Below are positions 35,435-43,408 of a stretch of DNA of 47,340 nucleotides, piece after piece. Position 1 is the stretch's first letter, and every line of letters starts with the position of its first letter. This DNA comes from Enhydrobacter aerosaccus (GTDB lineage Bacteria; Pseudomonadota; Alphaproteobacteria; Reyranellales; Reyranellaceae). The stretch spans positions 1-47,340 of the forward strand of contig CAIKZO010000048.1 in NCBI GenBank assembly GCA_903832005.1, read 5' to 3'. The position numbers and the translations under genes are program-made. The notes beneath the pieces are model-generated. The model saw only the letters and a list, made by a program, of their open reading frames with translations, searched no databases and was not told the origin of the DNA.

Positions 35435-36685
35435 TCAGACTCGCCGCTTGTCGTTCCAGCCCGGCATCGGGAACACCAGCGGCGAGGCGGCGGAGGCCTG
35501 CGGCATCACCACGGTCGGCTTGCGCTTCAGATTCTGCACGGCGGCGGCGGTGATGTTGACGTTCTGGCCCTTGGCGTCGAACTGGATCGGGCCGCCGATC
35601 ATGACGTGCTGGTCGATCTTGAGACCGCGCAGGGCGGCCATCAGTGCGTCGCCCTTGGTCGACTTGGCGGCGAGCCAGGCTTGGGCGGCGATCAGCACCG
35701 CCTCGAAGGTGAAGCCTCCGTTGAGGTCGAGCTGGTCGTTCGGGAACTTGTCGAGATGATGCTTCTCGAGCGAGGCCGTCATCGCCGACTTCGGGTCGAG
35801 CCACGGCACGTTCGAGATATGGAACTCGCCGTACTTGCCCATGGTCTTGAGGAAGTCCTGCTCGTAGAGGCCGGGCGCGCCCGGGTTCATCACGATCATC
35901 GGCTCCCAGCGCTGCTTCACCATCTCCTGGACGATCAGCTTGGCGTCGTTGAGACGGCATACCGGCATCAGCATGTCGGCCTTGGTCGCCTTGGCCTTCG
36001 CCACCTCGACCGAGAGGTCCTTGGCGGCGGAATCGTAGCTGATCGTGTCGACGATCTCGTACGGCATGTTGAACTTCGGGAACATCGCCTTGATGCCGCC
36101 GATCATCGCCGTGCCGAACGTGTCGTTGATGCTGAGCAGCACCGCTGTCTTGGGCGTGGCGTTGGCTGCCTTGAAGATTTCCTTGTGCAGGTCGAAGGCG
36201 CCGCCGATCAGCATGGGCGCGGTGGGGAAGTTGCGCACGACGAACTTGTAGCCCTGCTCGGTGAGCTGCGGAGCGGCCGCGATGTTGACGACGAAGGGAA
36301 CACCCTTCTGCTCGGCGACCTGGGCGATGGCGATGCTTTGGCCCGAGTCGAAGGCCCCGACCAGCACGTTGGCGCCAGCCTCGATCGCCTTCTCGGCCTG
36401 GGTGCGGGCGACGTCGGGCTTGGTCTCGGTGTCGTAGTTGGCGATCTCGACCTGCACCGGCAGGTTCATATCGGCGAACACGAGGTTGGCCACATCGGCG
36501 CCGCGCTTGCAGGCCTGGCCGAGCTGGGCCTGTCCGCCCGAGGTCGGCAGGATCAGCGCGACCTTGAGGCTGGCCTGTCCGCTCTGGGCGAGCGCATGAC
36601 GCAGTGGCAGGGGCGCGCCGAGCAGTGCGGCAGCGGCGGCGGTGCGGCCGAACGTGCGGCGCGTGACAGGGGAACGCTTCGTCAT
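35435..36685 (-). CDS. Liv-type periplasmic substrate-binding protein, copy 2 of a tandem pair
   Basis: A 416-residue paralogue of the downstream gene, upstream-most in the second Liv operon. A twin-arginine leader (VTRRTFGRTAAAAALLG, cleavage near ALA at about 33) is followed by LKVALILPTSGGQAQLGQACKRGADVANLVFAD. The two proteins align over nearly the whole length with conservative changes. ATG 36685 has AGGAG 8 nt upstream; a GTG at 36694 sits too close to that site. The promoter must lie in the 71 bp shared with the divergent UraD-UraH gene. The duplication probably broadens the range of ligands given to one permease. Confidence 0.9.
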   Translation of the reverse strand: MTKRSPVTRRTFGRTAAAAALLGAPLPLRHALAQSGQASLKVALILPTSGGQAQLGQACKRGADVANLVFADMNLPVQVEIANYDTETKPDVARTQAEKAIEAGANVLVGAFDSGQSIAIAQVAEQKGVPFVVNIAAAPQLTEQGYKFVVRNFPTAPMLIGGAFDLHKEIFKAANATPKTAVLLSINDTFGTAMIGGIKAMFPKFNMPYEIVDTISYDSAAKDLSVEVAKAKATKADMLMPVCRLNDAKLIVQEMVKQRWEPMIVMNPGAPGLYEQDFLKTMGKYGEFHISNVPWLDPKSAMTASLEKHHLDKFPNDQLDLNGGFTFEAVLIAAQAWLAAKSTKGDALMAALRGLKIDQHVMIGGPIQFDAKGQNVNITAAAVQNLKRKPTVVMPQASAASPLVFPMPGWNDKRRV

Positions 36686-36756
36686 GGAACCCACTCCTCG
36701 GTATCGAACGGGCCAGACTATAGAGACGCTCTCCGGACCGTGCTAGGTCGACGGAC

Positions 36757-37638
36757 ATGACCATCGCGTTGGCCGACCTGAACCAAATGACGCTGCCGGA
36801 ATTTGCAGCGGCGATCGGCGATGCGTTCGAACTGGCGCCGTGGGTGGCGGAAGCTGCACACGCCAAGCAGCCGTTCGCCACCGTCTCCGCTCTTCACCAG
36901 GCGATGATGGCCGCCGTGCAGGCCGTGCCGCGCGAACGGCAGATCGCCTTCCTGGGCCAGCATCCCGATCTTGCCGGTAAGGCGGCGCGGGCCGGCGCCG
37001 TGACCGACGACTCCAGGAAAGAGCAGGCAAGCGTCGGACTCGATACGCTCTCCGAGGAAGAATTTGCACGCTTCCACCGTCTCAACGATGCCTACAAGGC
37101 GAAGTTCGGCTTCCCGTTCATGATCTGCGTGCGGCGGCATACGCGCGATTCGATTCTCGAGCAGTTCGAGCGGCGCCTGCCTAACGATGCGGCGGCGGAA
37201 CTCGCGACGGCCCTGCAGGAAGTCTTCTTCATCACCCGCCTCAGGATCGCGGCCAAGGTGACGGGCGTGGGCATGCCCGAGGTCAACGGCCGCCTCAGCA
37301 CGCATGTGCTCGACACCCACGCCGGGCGGCCTGCTGCAGGCGTGACGGTCGAGCTCTTCGAGTTTGCCGGAGGTCAGCCGCGCCGGATCGCGGCGACGGT
37401 GACCAATGCCGACGGCCGCACTGATGAGCCTTTGATTGCCGGTCGCCCGCTGCCGATCGGGCGCTACGAGCTGCAGTTTGCAGTCGGCGACCACTTCCGG
37501 AGCAAGGGCATTGGAGCCGCGGAGCCGCCTTTTCTGGACATCGTACCTTTGCGCTTCTCTATTGCCGAGCCGGAAGGGCATTATCACGTGCCGCTGATAT
37601 GTACGCCGTGGGGCTATACGACCTATCGTGGAAGCTAG
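36757..37638 (+). CDS. Fused OHCU decarboxylase / 5-hydroxyisourate hydrolase (UraD-UraH)
   Basis: A 293-residue bifunctional urate-breakdown enzyme. Residues about 1-165 are OHCU decarboxylase (UraD): FLGQHPDLAG with catalytic H69, SRKEQASVGLD with E89, and FGFPFMICVRRHTRDSIL. Residues about 177-293 are HIU hydrolase (UraH, transthyretin-like): GRLSTHVLDTHAGRPAAGV with H183, NADGRTD, HYHVPL and the diagnostic C-terminal YRGS. Together they turn 5-hydroxyisourate into S-allantoin in two steps. Note that the decarboxylase comes first in the chain although it acts second. Urate oxidase is not in the window. The aldehyde dehydrogenase gene follows 18 bp downstream. Confidence 0.95.
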   Translation: MTIALADLNQMTLPEFAAAIGDAFELAPWVAEAAHAKQPFATVSALHQAMMAAVQAVPRERQIAFLGQHPDLAGKAARAGAVTDDSRKEQASVGLDTLSEEEFARFHRLNDAYKAKFGFPFMICVRRHTRDSILEQFERRLPNDAAAELATALQEVFFITRLRIAAKVTGVGMPEVNGRLSTHVLDTHAGRPAAGVTVELFEFAGGQPRRIAATVTNADGRTDEPLIAGRPLPIGRYELQFAVGDHFRSKGIGAAEPPFLDIVPLRFSIAEPEGHYHVPLICTPWGYTTYRGS

Positions 37639-37656
37639 AGAACGACGGAGGAAATG

Positions 37657-39096
37657 ATGACGAATTACAGCGACGTCTCCCTGATGATCGACGGTGCCTG
37701 GACCAAGGGCGCGAAAGGCCGGACGATTCCGGTGATCAATCCCGCGACGGAAGAAGTGATCGGCCAGGTGGCCCACGCCGAGACCGCCGATCTCGACCGC
37801 GCGCTCGAGGCCGCCGAGAAGGGCTTCCGCATGTGGAAGAAGGTCTCGCCCTTCGACCGTTACAAGATCATGCGCAAGGCCGCCGAGCTGATCCGCCAGC
37901 GCGTCGACGAGATCGCGCCGATCATGACCCTGGAGCAGGGCAAGCCGGTGATCGAGGCCAAGGGCGAGACCATGCTCGCCGCCGACATCATCGACTGGAT
38001 GGCCGAGGAAGGCCGCCGCACCTACGGCCGCATCGTGCCGGCCCGCGCCGAGAACGTGTACCAGCTGGTGATGAAGGAGCCGGTCGGCCCCGTCGCCGCC
38101 TTCACGCCGTGGAACTTCCCGATCAACCAGGTGGTGCGCAAGGCCTCGGCCGCGATCGCCACCGGCTGCTCGATCATCGTCAAGGGTCCGGAAGACACGC
38201 CCGCGTCCTGCGCGCATCTCATCAAGGCCTTCGTCGATGCCGGCGTTCCGGCGGGCGTGATCCAGCTCGTCTACGGCGTGCCGTCGGAGATCAGCCAGTA
38301 TCTGATCCCGCATCCGATCATCAAGAAGGTGACCTTCACCGGCTCGACTCCGGTCGGCAAGCAGCTCGCCGCTCTCGCCGGCGCGCACATGAAGCGCGTC
38401 ACCATGGAACTCGGCGGTCATTCGCCGGCGATCGTGTTCGACGACGCCGACATCGACCAGGCGGTGAGCATCCTGGGCGCCAACAAGTTCCGCAACGCCG
38501 GCCAGGTCTGCGTCGCGCCGACCCGCTTCCTTGTGCAGGAAAAGGTCTATCCGGAGTTCGTCGAGAAGTTCACCGCCTACGCCAAGAACGTGAAGGTGGG
38601 CAACGGCCTCGACCCCGACACCCGCATGGGCCCGCTCGTCGCCGAGCGCCGCCTGCACGCGATCGACGGCTTCGTCAGCGATGCCATCGCCAAGGGCGCC
38701 AAGATCCAGACCGGCGGCCAGCGCAAGGGCAACAAGGGCTACTTCTACGAGCCGACCGTCATGACCGACGTGCCGCTCGACGCCAAGATCATGAACGACG
38801 AGCCATTCGGCCCGCTGGCGCCGATCTCTTCGTTCAAGGATTTCGACGGCGTGATGGCGGAAGCCAACCGTCTGCCGTGGGGTCTCGCGGCCTATGCCTA
38901 CTCGAAGAACAGCAAGACCATCGCGCAGGTCGGTGCGGCGCTCGAGAGCGGCATGGTGTCGATCAACCACCACGGCCTGGCACTGCCTGAGGTACCTTTC
39001 GGCGGCATGAAGGACTCGGGCTACGGCTCCGAGGGCGGCACCGAAGCGCTCGAGGCCTACCTCAACACCAAGTTCGTCACCACCCTCGGGATGTGA
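37657..39096 (+). CDS. NAD(P)-dependent aldehyde dehydrogenase (succinate-semialdehyde type)
   Basis: A 479-residue aldehyde dehydrogenase. [13 protein letters not shown] is the cofactor-loop region, [12 protein letters not shown] binds the nucleotide, [18 protein letters not shown] holds the general-base Glu, and the catalytic cysteine is in [15 protein letters not shown]. The C-terminus [18 protein letters not shown] is that of the succinate-/alpha-ketoglutarate-semialdehyde dehydrogenase group. GGAGG at 37647-37651 favours the second of two adjacent ATGs (37657). It follows the UraD-UraH gene closely and ends at a strong terminator, so the two form a transcription unit; the reason for the pairing is unclear. 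Confidence 0.92.
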   Translation: MTNYSDVSLMIDGAWTKGAKGRTIPVINPATEEVIGQVAHAETADLDRALEAAEKGFRMWKKVSPFDRYKIMRKAAELIRQRVDEIAPIMTLEQGKPVIEAKGETMLAADIIDWMAEEGRRTYGRIVPARAENVYQLVMKEPVGPVAAFTPWNFPINQVVRKASAAIATGCSIIVKGPEDTPASCAHLIKAFVDAGVPAGVIQLVYGVPSEISQYLIPHPIIKKVTFTGSTPVGKQLAALAGAHMKRVTMELGGHSPAIVFDDADIDQAVSILGANKFRNAGQVCVAPTRFLVQEKVYPEFVEKFTAYAKNVKVGNGLDPDTRMGPLVAERRLHAIDGFVSDAIAKGAKIQTGGQRKGNKGYFYEPTVMTDVPLDAKIMNDEPFGPLAPISSFKDFDGVMAEANRLPWGLAAYAYSKNSKTIAQVGAALESGMVSINHHGLALPEVPFGGMKDSGYGSEGGTEALEAYLNTKFVTTLGM

Positions 39097-39120
39097 CGCG
39101 TAAACAAGGTCGATAAGGAA

Positions 39121-39148
39121 AGCCCCGGTGGTGACACCGGGGCTTTTT
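39121..39148 (+). terminator. Rho-independent terminator after the aldehyde dehydrogenase gene
   Basis: AGCCCCGGTG at 39121-39130 pairs perfectly with CACCGGGGCT at 39135-39144 around a GTGA loop, followed by a T-run (39144-39148, then CTTTCT). Flanking AA/TT pairs extend the stem. It sits 24 bp after the stop at 39096. It could also act on the convergent Bug-protein gene, whose stop is at 39154, but the T-run is poorer in that direction. Confidence 0.92.
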
Positions 39149-39153
39149 CTTTC

Positions 39154-40149
39154 TCAGTCTACTTTCGCGCCGCTCGCCTTCACGATCGGCCCGAAGCGCG
39201 TTTCCTCGGAGCGGCGATAGGCGACGGTGTCGGCGACGTTCTTCCAGAACGGCGTGGCGCCGTTCTTGAGATAGGCTTTCTTCACGTCGTCGCTGTCGAG
39301 CGCCTGCTTGGTGATCGCCGACAGCTTCTCGACCATCGCCGGCGGCAGGCCGGCGGGGCCGCAGATGCCGCCCCACGAATTGATGTCGTAGCCTGGCAGA
39401 AACTTCGCCATCGGGGGCACATCCGGCGCCATCGGGCTGGGCTCGGTGCCGGTGACCGCGAGGCCCCACACCTTGCCGCCCGCGATCTGCGCCAGCGATC
39501 CCGGGATGTTGTCGAAGATCATGTCGACCTGATCGGCCAGCAGGTCCTGCGTTGCGGGCGCACTGCCGCGATAGGGCACATGGAGAATGTCGATCCCTGC
39601 CATGGACGCGAACAGCGCGCCGCTCAGGTGCACCGTCGTGCCGGCGCCCGACGAGGCGTAGGAGAGTTTACCGGGCTTCTCCTTGGCCATGGCGATCAGC
39701 TCCGGCACCGTCTTGGGGCCGAGGCTCTTGCGCACGATCAGCAGGTTCGGCAGCGACCACAGCATGGTGACCGGCGTGAAATCCTTCTCGGCGTTGAACG
39801 GCAGCTTCGTGTAGAGCGTGGTGGCGATGGCATGCGAGGCCACGCTCATCAGGCCGATCGTGTAGCCGTCGGGCGCCGAGTGCGCGATCGCGTCGGCACC
39901 GACGTTGCCGCCCGAGCCGCCCTTGTTGTCGACGATGAACTGCTGGCCGGTGATCTCGGAGAGCTTCTGGCAGGCGATGCGCGAGAGCACGTCGGTCGGG
40001 CCGCCGGCGGGAAACAGGTTGATGTATTTCACCGGCTTGTTCGGCCAGTCGTCGGCGGCGCGGGCTATCCCCGAGGCCAGCATCGGGGCGGCAAGCGCAC
40101 CACCGGCCAGAGCAAACACGCGACGACGCGGCACGACGAATTTCGACAT
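39154..40149 (-). CDS. Bug/TctC-family periplasmic binding protein
   Basis: A 331-residue tripartite tricarboxylate transporter-type binding protein. A twin-arginine leader (VPRRRVFALAGGALAAP, cleavage near ARA at about 31) precedes DDWPNKPVKYINLFPAGGPTDVLSR, the family ligand loop. QFIVDNKGGSGGNVGADAIAHSAPDGYT and ILHVPYRGSAPATQDLLADQVDMIFDN are the other hallmarks. ATG 40149 has GGGAGGG 4 nt upstream; the TTG at 40152 is too near that site. It is divergent from the CocE/NonD hydrolase gene across a palindromic region, and no TctA/TctB gene is close. Confidence 0.93.
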   Translation of the reverse strand: MSKFVVPRRRVFALAGGALAAPMLASGIARAADDWPNKPVKYINLFPAGGPTDVLSRIACQKLSEITGQQFIVDNKGGSGGNVGADAIAHSAPDGYTIGLMSVASHAIATTLYTKLPFNAEKDFTPVTMLWSLPNLLIVRKSLGPKTVPELIAMAKEKPGKLSYASSGAGTTVHLSGALFASMAGIDILHVPYRGSAPATQDLLADQVDMIFDNIPGSLAQIAGGKVWGLAVTGTEPSPMAPDVPPMAKFLPGYDINSWGGICGPAGLPPAMVEKLSAITKQALDSDDVKKAYLKNGATPFWKNVADTVAYRRSEETRFGPIVKASGAKVD

Positions 40150-40185
40150 CAAGCCCTCCCAGGCAATATTATTGAGTGCAGTCTA

Positions 40186-40209
40186 TACGCATTGACCGGT
40201 TGATGCGTA
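40186..40209. promoter_or_regulatory. 24-bp operator-like palindrome in a divergent promoter
   Basis: TACGCAT at 40186-40192 and its exact complement ATGCGTA at 40203-40209 flank TGACCGGTTG, whose centre ACCGGT is itself palindromic. Only the two TG steps break the symmetry. It lies midway in the 84 bp between the divergent Bug gene (start 40149) and hydrolase gene (start 40234), a good place for a dimeric regulator that controls both. No regulator gene is adjacent. Confidence 0.65.
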
Positions 40210-40233
40210 CGCCGCGAATCGCGACACTTGGTC

Positions 40234-42057
40234 ATGCCCGATCGTGACGACAGAGGTGCCGCCTGGAAGGTGCCGCCCAGCCAATACCTCGCCGGACGTC
40301 CGGCCCAATTCACAGTCGGGAAGCCCGCTTCCTGCTACGTGACCGCCGCCGACGGCTGCCGCTTGGCGGTCGATGTCTTCCTGCCCGATAGCGACGCCAC
40401 CAAGCGCTGGCCTGTGATCCTGATCCTGACACCGTACATCAGGCGCTTCGAACTGGCGCCGGGCACCACGGACGTCGAACAATCCCCCAACACCTATCGC
40501 TACCGCGATATGTTCGTGCCGCGCGGCTACGCCCTGGTCGTGGTCGATGCGCGCGGCACCGGCGCGTCGTTTGGCACGCGCGATTCCTTCCGCAGCCCGC
40601 GCGAGCGCGCCGACTACAAGGACATCGCCGACTGGATCGTCGCGCAGAAGTGGAGCGACGGAACGATCGGGGCGACCGGCATCTCCTATCTCGGCGCCGC
40701 CTGCGATTTCCTCGCCAGCACCGGCCATCCCGCGGTGAAGGCGATCGCGCCGCTGTTCGCGGTCTGGGACACCTGGACCGACAACTATTATCCGGGCGGC
40801 ATGCTGATCAAGAAGCTGGCGCTTGTGTACGACGAGCTGATGCTGGCGCTCGACCACGACAAGCGCGAGCTGCGCAAGAAATTCAACTACTTCGCCAATC
40901 CCGCGCTGCTCGGGCCTCTGCCGGTCGACGAGGACACCGACGGTTCGCTGGCGCGCGAGGCGGTACAGGGCCATCTCGCGAACTTCCGGATGCCCGACTT
41001 CATCACCGAGTTCAAATGCCGGGACGATGCGCTGCCCTACGACCCGTCGTTCACCTCGGCGTCGTTCAGCCCGTACAATTATCTCGACGAGATGCCGAAG
41101 GATGTCGCCGTCTATGCGGTGTCCGGCTGGATGGACGGCGCCGGCTACGCCAACGGCGTGCTGTCGCGCTATCTCACTTTGCCCAACAAGAACAAGCATG
41201 TGCTGTTGGGACCGTGGGACCATGGCGCGCGGGTGAATGCCTCGCCGTGGCGCGCGCGGCAGGAGCCGGAGTTTTCAGTGCTGGGCGAGATGCTGCGCTT
41301 CTTCGACCAGTATCTTGCCGGTCGCGACACCGGCCTCGCAGCGGAGGAGCCGATCCACTACTTCGCCGTGCATGCCGAGGAATGGCGCTCATCCCCGAGT
41401 TGGCCACCGGTCTCGGGCAGCAAGCGCTTTTACACCGCGCCCGGCCGCCAGCTCAGCCCGGCACGCGCGAACGACGGCACGTCGGACGAGGCGCGCGCCG
41501 ACTTCACGGCCGGCAGCGGCACGCAGACGCGCTACGAGCGCATCGCCGGCATCGACGCCACGAACTACTACAACGACTGGCAGGTGCGTGAGGCGAAGCT
41601 GCTCTCCTTCACCACCGAGGCGCTGGGTGAGCCGCTCGAGATCGCGGGCCATCCCGTGGTCTCGTTGTGGCTGGCCACGAGCGAGCCGGATGCCGCGATC
41701 TTCGCCTATCTCTCGGAGATCGAGGCTGATGGCACGATCCGTTACATCACCGAAGGCGTGCTACGCGCCATCCATCGCGCCGAGGCGCCGGCGCCGCGGG
41801 ACTACAAGACCACCTGGCCGTTCCGCACCTTCGCCCGCAAGGATGCGGTGCCGATGCCGATCGGCGAACCGCAACTCCTGAAGTTCGCGCTCCTGCCCAT
41901 CGCCTGGCGCTTTGCCAAGGGCAGCAAGATCAGGCTCTCGATCGCCGGCGCCGATGCCGACCATTTCGTGCAGACGCCGCACGGACGCCCGCCGCTGCTC
42001 ACGGTGAAGAGCGGCGGAGAGCAGGCAACGATGCTGGAGTTGCCGACGGAGGCCTGA
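40234..42057 (+). CDS. CocE/NonD-family (S15) hydrolase
   Basis: A 607-residue alpha/beta hydrolase of the CocE/NonD, X-Pro dipeptidyl-peptidase S15 group. After an N-terminal strand region, DARGTGASFGTR and the nucleophile elbow GATGISYLGAACD identify the catalytic domain (Ser in GISY); GPWDHGARVNASPW carries the probable catalytic His. A C-terminal jelly-roll domain, about 400-607, is typical (GEPLEIAGHPVVSLWLATSEPDAAIFAYL). ATG 40234 is used; a TTG at 40228 lacks a ribosome site. Members cleave esters or amides such as cocaine, or peptides. With a divergent Bug protein, hydrolysis of an imported ester or amide is likely, but the substrate is unknown. Confidence 0.9.
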   Translation: MPDRDDRGAAWKVPPSQYLAGRPAQFTVGKPASCYVTAADGCRLAVDVFLPDSDATKRWPVILILTPYIRRFELAPGTTDVEQSPNTYRYRDMFVPRGYALVVVDARGTGASFGTRDSFRSPRERADYKDIADWIVAQKWSDGTIGATGISYLGAACDFLASTGHPAVKAIAPLFAVWDTWTDNYYPGGMLIKKLALVYDELMLALDHDKRELRKKFNYFANPALLGPLPVDEDTDGSLAREAVQGHLANFRMPDFITEFKCRDDALPYDPSFTSASFSPYNYLDEMPKDVAVYAVSGWMDGAGYANGVLSRYLTLPNKNKHVLLGPWDHGARVNASPWRARQEPEFSVLGEMLRFFDQYLAGRDTGLAAEEPIHYFAVHAEEWRSSPSWPPVSGSKRFYTAPGRQLSPARANDGTSDEARADFTAGSGTQTRYERIAGIDATNYYNDWQVREAKLLSFTTEALGEPLEIAGHPVVSLWLATSEPDAAIFAYLSEIEADGTIRYITEGVLRAIHRAEAPAPRDYKTTWPFRTFARKDAVPMPIGEPQLLKFALLPIAWRFAKGSKIRLSIAGADADHFVQTPHGRPPLLTVKSGGEQATMLELPTEA

Positions 42058-42183
42058 GATGCGGACGAGAGCCACAAGATGAGGTGGTGGTTACCGCAAG
42101 TTCCCGTTTAATAAACGACGCTATAACGGACGCTGTCGAGATGTAGTATCGGCGCCTGAAGACAACGTACGGGAAATTCATCC

Positions 42184-42262
42184 CTCGCGAGGATTGTCAT
42201 GAAGTACCTGTATACGTGCATTAAATAGGATTCCTCGCGAGGACTCGCGAGCAGCTCGCGAG
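42184..42262. repeat. Four copies of the palindromic octamer CTCGCGAG
   Basis: Copies lie at 42184-42191, 42234-42241, 42244-42251 and 42255-42262. The last three start 10 and 11 bp apart, which is one helical turn, so they face the same side of the DNA. Two of them extend to TCCTCGCGAGGA-like palindromes. This resembles a cooperative protein-binding array or a folded RNA element. Confidence 0.7.
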
Positions 42263-42310
42263 CCGGGGCAAGGATCGTCTTGGAACTTTCTGAACGATGA
42301 ATAGAACAAC

Positions 42311-42343
42311 TGACATATATTTCATATATCGCAATATATGTCA
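42311..42343. promoter_or_regulatory. 33-bp inverted repeat, probable operator/promoter of the Bug cluster
   Basis: TGACATATATT at 42311-42321 is perfectly complementary to AATATATGTCA at 42333-42343, with an 11-nt spacer. The arms are very AT-rich for this genome. TTGACA is present on the minus strand at 42344-42339 with AATATA 17 bp on, so a minus-strand promoter overlaps it. The plus-strand Bug gene begins 77 bp downstream. Confidence 0.65.
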
Positions 42344-42419
42344 ACAGGCCTATCGTTTTTGCCATGCTGGAGCCGCTTCCGGCGAAAGACTAGGGTGAGG
42401 GCAGCGGGGGAGAATCGAC

Positions 42420-43394
42420 ATGGTCAAGCTGGGACGGCGCGCTGCCTTGGGCGGTGTGATGGCCACGAGTGTCGCCAGCGCGGCCCGCGCCGCCGACTGG
42501 CCGACCAGGCCGCTCACCTGGGTGGTGCCGTTCCCCGCCGGCGGACCGAGCGACGTCTTCGCCCGCCCGGTCGCCGCGCAAGTCTCGGCGACCCTTGGCC
42601 AGACGATCGTGATCGACAATCGCGGCGGCGCCGGCGGGACCATCGCGGCCGCGCAGGTCGCGCGCGCGCCGGGCGACGGCTACACCCTCCTGGTCGGCCA
42701 AACAGGCCTGGCCTTCGCGCCGATCATCTATCCCAAGGCCGGGTATGACCTGGTCCGCGATTTCGCGCCGATCACCGCTCTGTCGCGCACGCAGTCGGCG
42801 CTGGTGGTCAATCCCGGGCGGCTCGACGTCAAGGACCTGAAGGGGTTCATCGACGCCGCGCGCGCCAAGCCGGGATCGATCGAGGTCGCGTCGCCGGGCC
42901 TCGGCACGGTTCCGCATCTCGCCATCGTCAACTTCCAGCAGCGCGCCGACGTCGAGCTGCATCACGTGCCCTATCGCGGCGGCGCGCCGGCTCTGCAGGA
43001 CTTGCTGGCCGGCAACGTCGCCGCCACCTTCGCCTCGATCAGCACGCTCTCCGCGCACGTGAAGGCGGGCAAGCTGCGCGCGCTGGCCATCGCCGGCCGT
43101 CGCCGCGAGCCGCTGCTGCCCGACGTGCCGACGATGGACGAGGCCGGATTGAAGGACTTCCGCGCGATCTCGTGGTTTGCCCTGTTCGCCCCCAAGAGCA
43201 CGCCGGCAGCGATCCTCGATCGAGTGCAAGGCGCCGTACAGACGGCGCTCGCAACCGATGCCATCAAGAGCCTGTGGGCCGAGCAGGCGGCGAAGGTCGA
43301 GCTCGAAAGCCGCGCCGAGTTCGCCCGCTTTGTCGACCAGGAGATCGTGCGGTGGGGCGCGATCGCCAAGGCCGCGAACGTTCAACTCGAGTAA
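42420..43394 (+). CDS. Bug/TctC-family binding protein, first of three in tandem
   Basis: A 324-residue periplasmic binding protein of the tripartite tricarboxylate transporter type. A leader ends near residue 24 (VASAARA before ADWPTRPLTWV). VVPFPAGGPSDVFARPVA is the ligand loop, IVIDNRGGAGGTIAAAQVARAPGDGYT and HHVPYRGGAPALQDLLAGNVAATFA the other family blocks. It starts at ATG 42420 behind GGGGGAGA. The next paralogue begins 15 bp after its stop. It would bind a carboxylate in the periplasm; the membrane subunits are not in the window. Confidence 0.93.
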   Translation: MVKLGRRAALGGVMATSVASAARAADWPTRPLTWVVPFPAGGPSDVFARPVAAQVSATLGQTIVIDNRGGAGGTIAAAQVARAPGDGYTLLVGQTGLAFAPIIYPKAGYDLVRDFAPITALSRTQSALVVNPGRLDVKDLKGFIDAARAKPGSIEVASPGLGTVPHLAIVNFQQRADVELHHVPYRGGAPALQDLLAGNVAATFASISTLSAHVKAGKLRALAIAGRRREPLLPDVPTMDEAGLKDFRAISWFALFAPKSTPAAILDRVQGAVQTALATDAIKSLWAEQAAKVELESRAEFARFVDQEIVRWGAIAKAANVQLE

Positions 43395-43408
43395 AACTGG
43401 AGACCGTC

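Larger units (their letters stand above)
42058..42419. other. Gene-free, palindrome-rich 362-bp region
   Basis: No convincing coding region is seen; an 85-codon minus-strand frame (42108-42365) shows no family resemblance. The region is AT-rich in its right half. It holds CGTTTA-A-TAAACG at 42105-42117, a TTCCCGT/ACGGGAA pair at 42101-42107 and 42169-42175, four CTCGCGAG octamers, and a 33-bp inverted repeat at 42311-42343. It ends with the ribosome site GGGGGAGA before the first Bug gene at 42420, so it must carry that operon's promoter. Confidence 0.7.

Noticed and set aside
36718..38973. A 751-codon minus-strand open frame
   Set aside because: It lies opposite the UraD-UraH fusion and the aldehyde dehydrogenase, both certain.
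42108..42365. 85-codon minus-strand frame in the gap before the Bug cluster
   Set aside because: Despite a TTGACA box nearby it has no ribosome site, no family resemblance, and it covers the inverted repeats.
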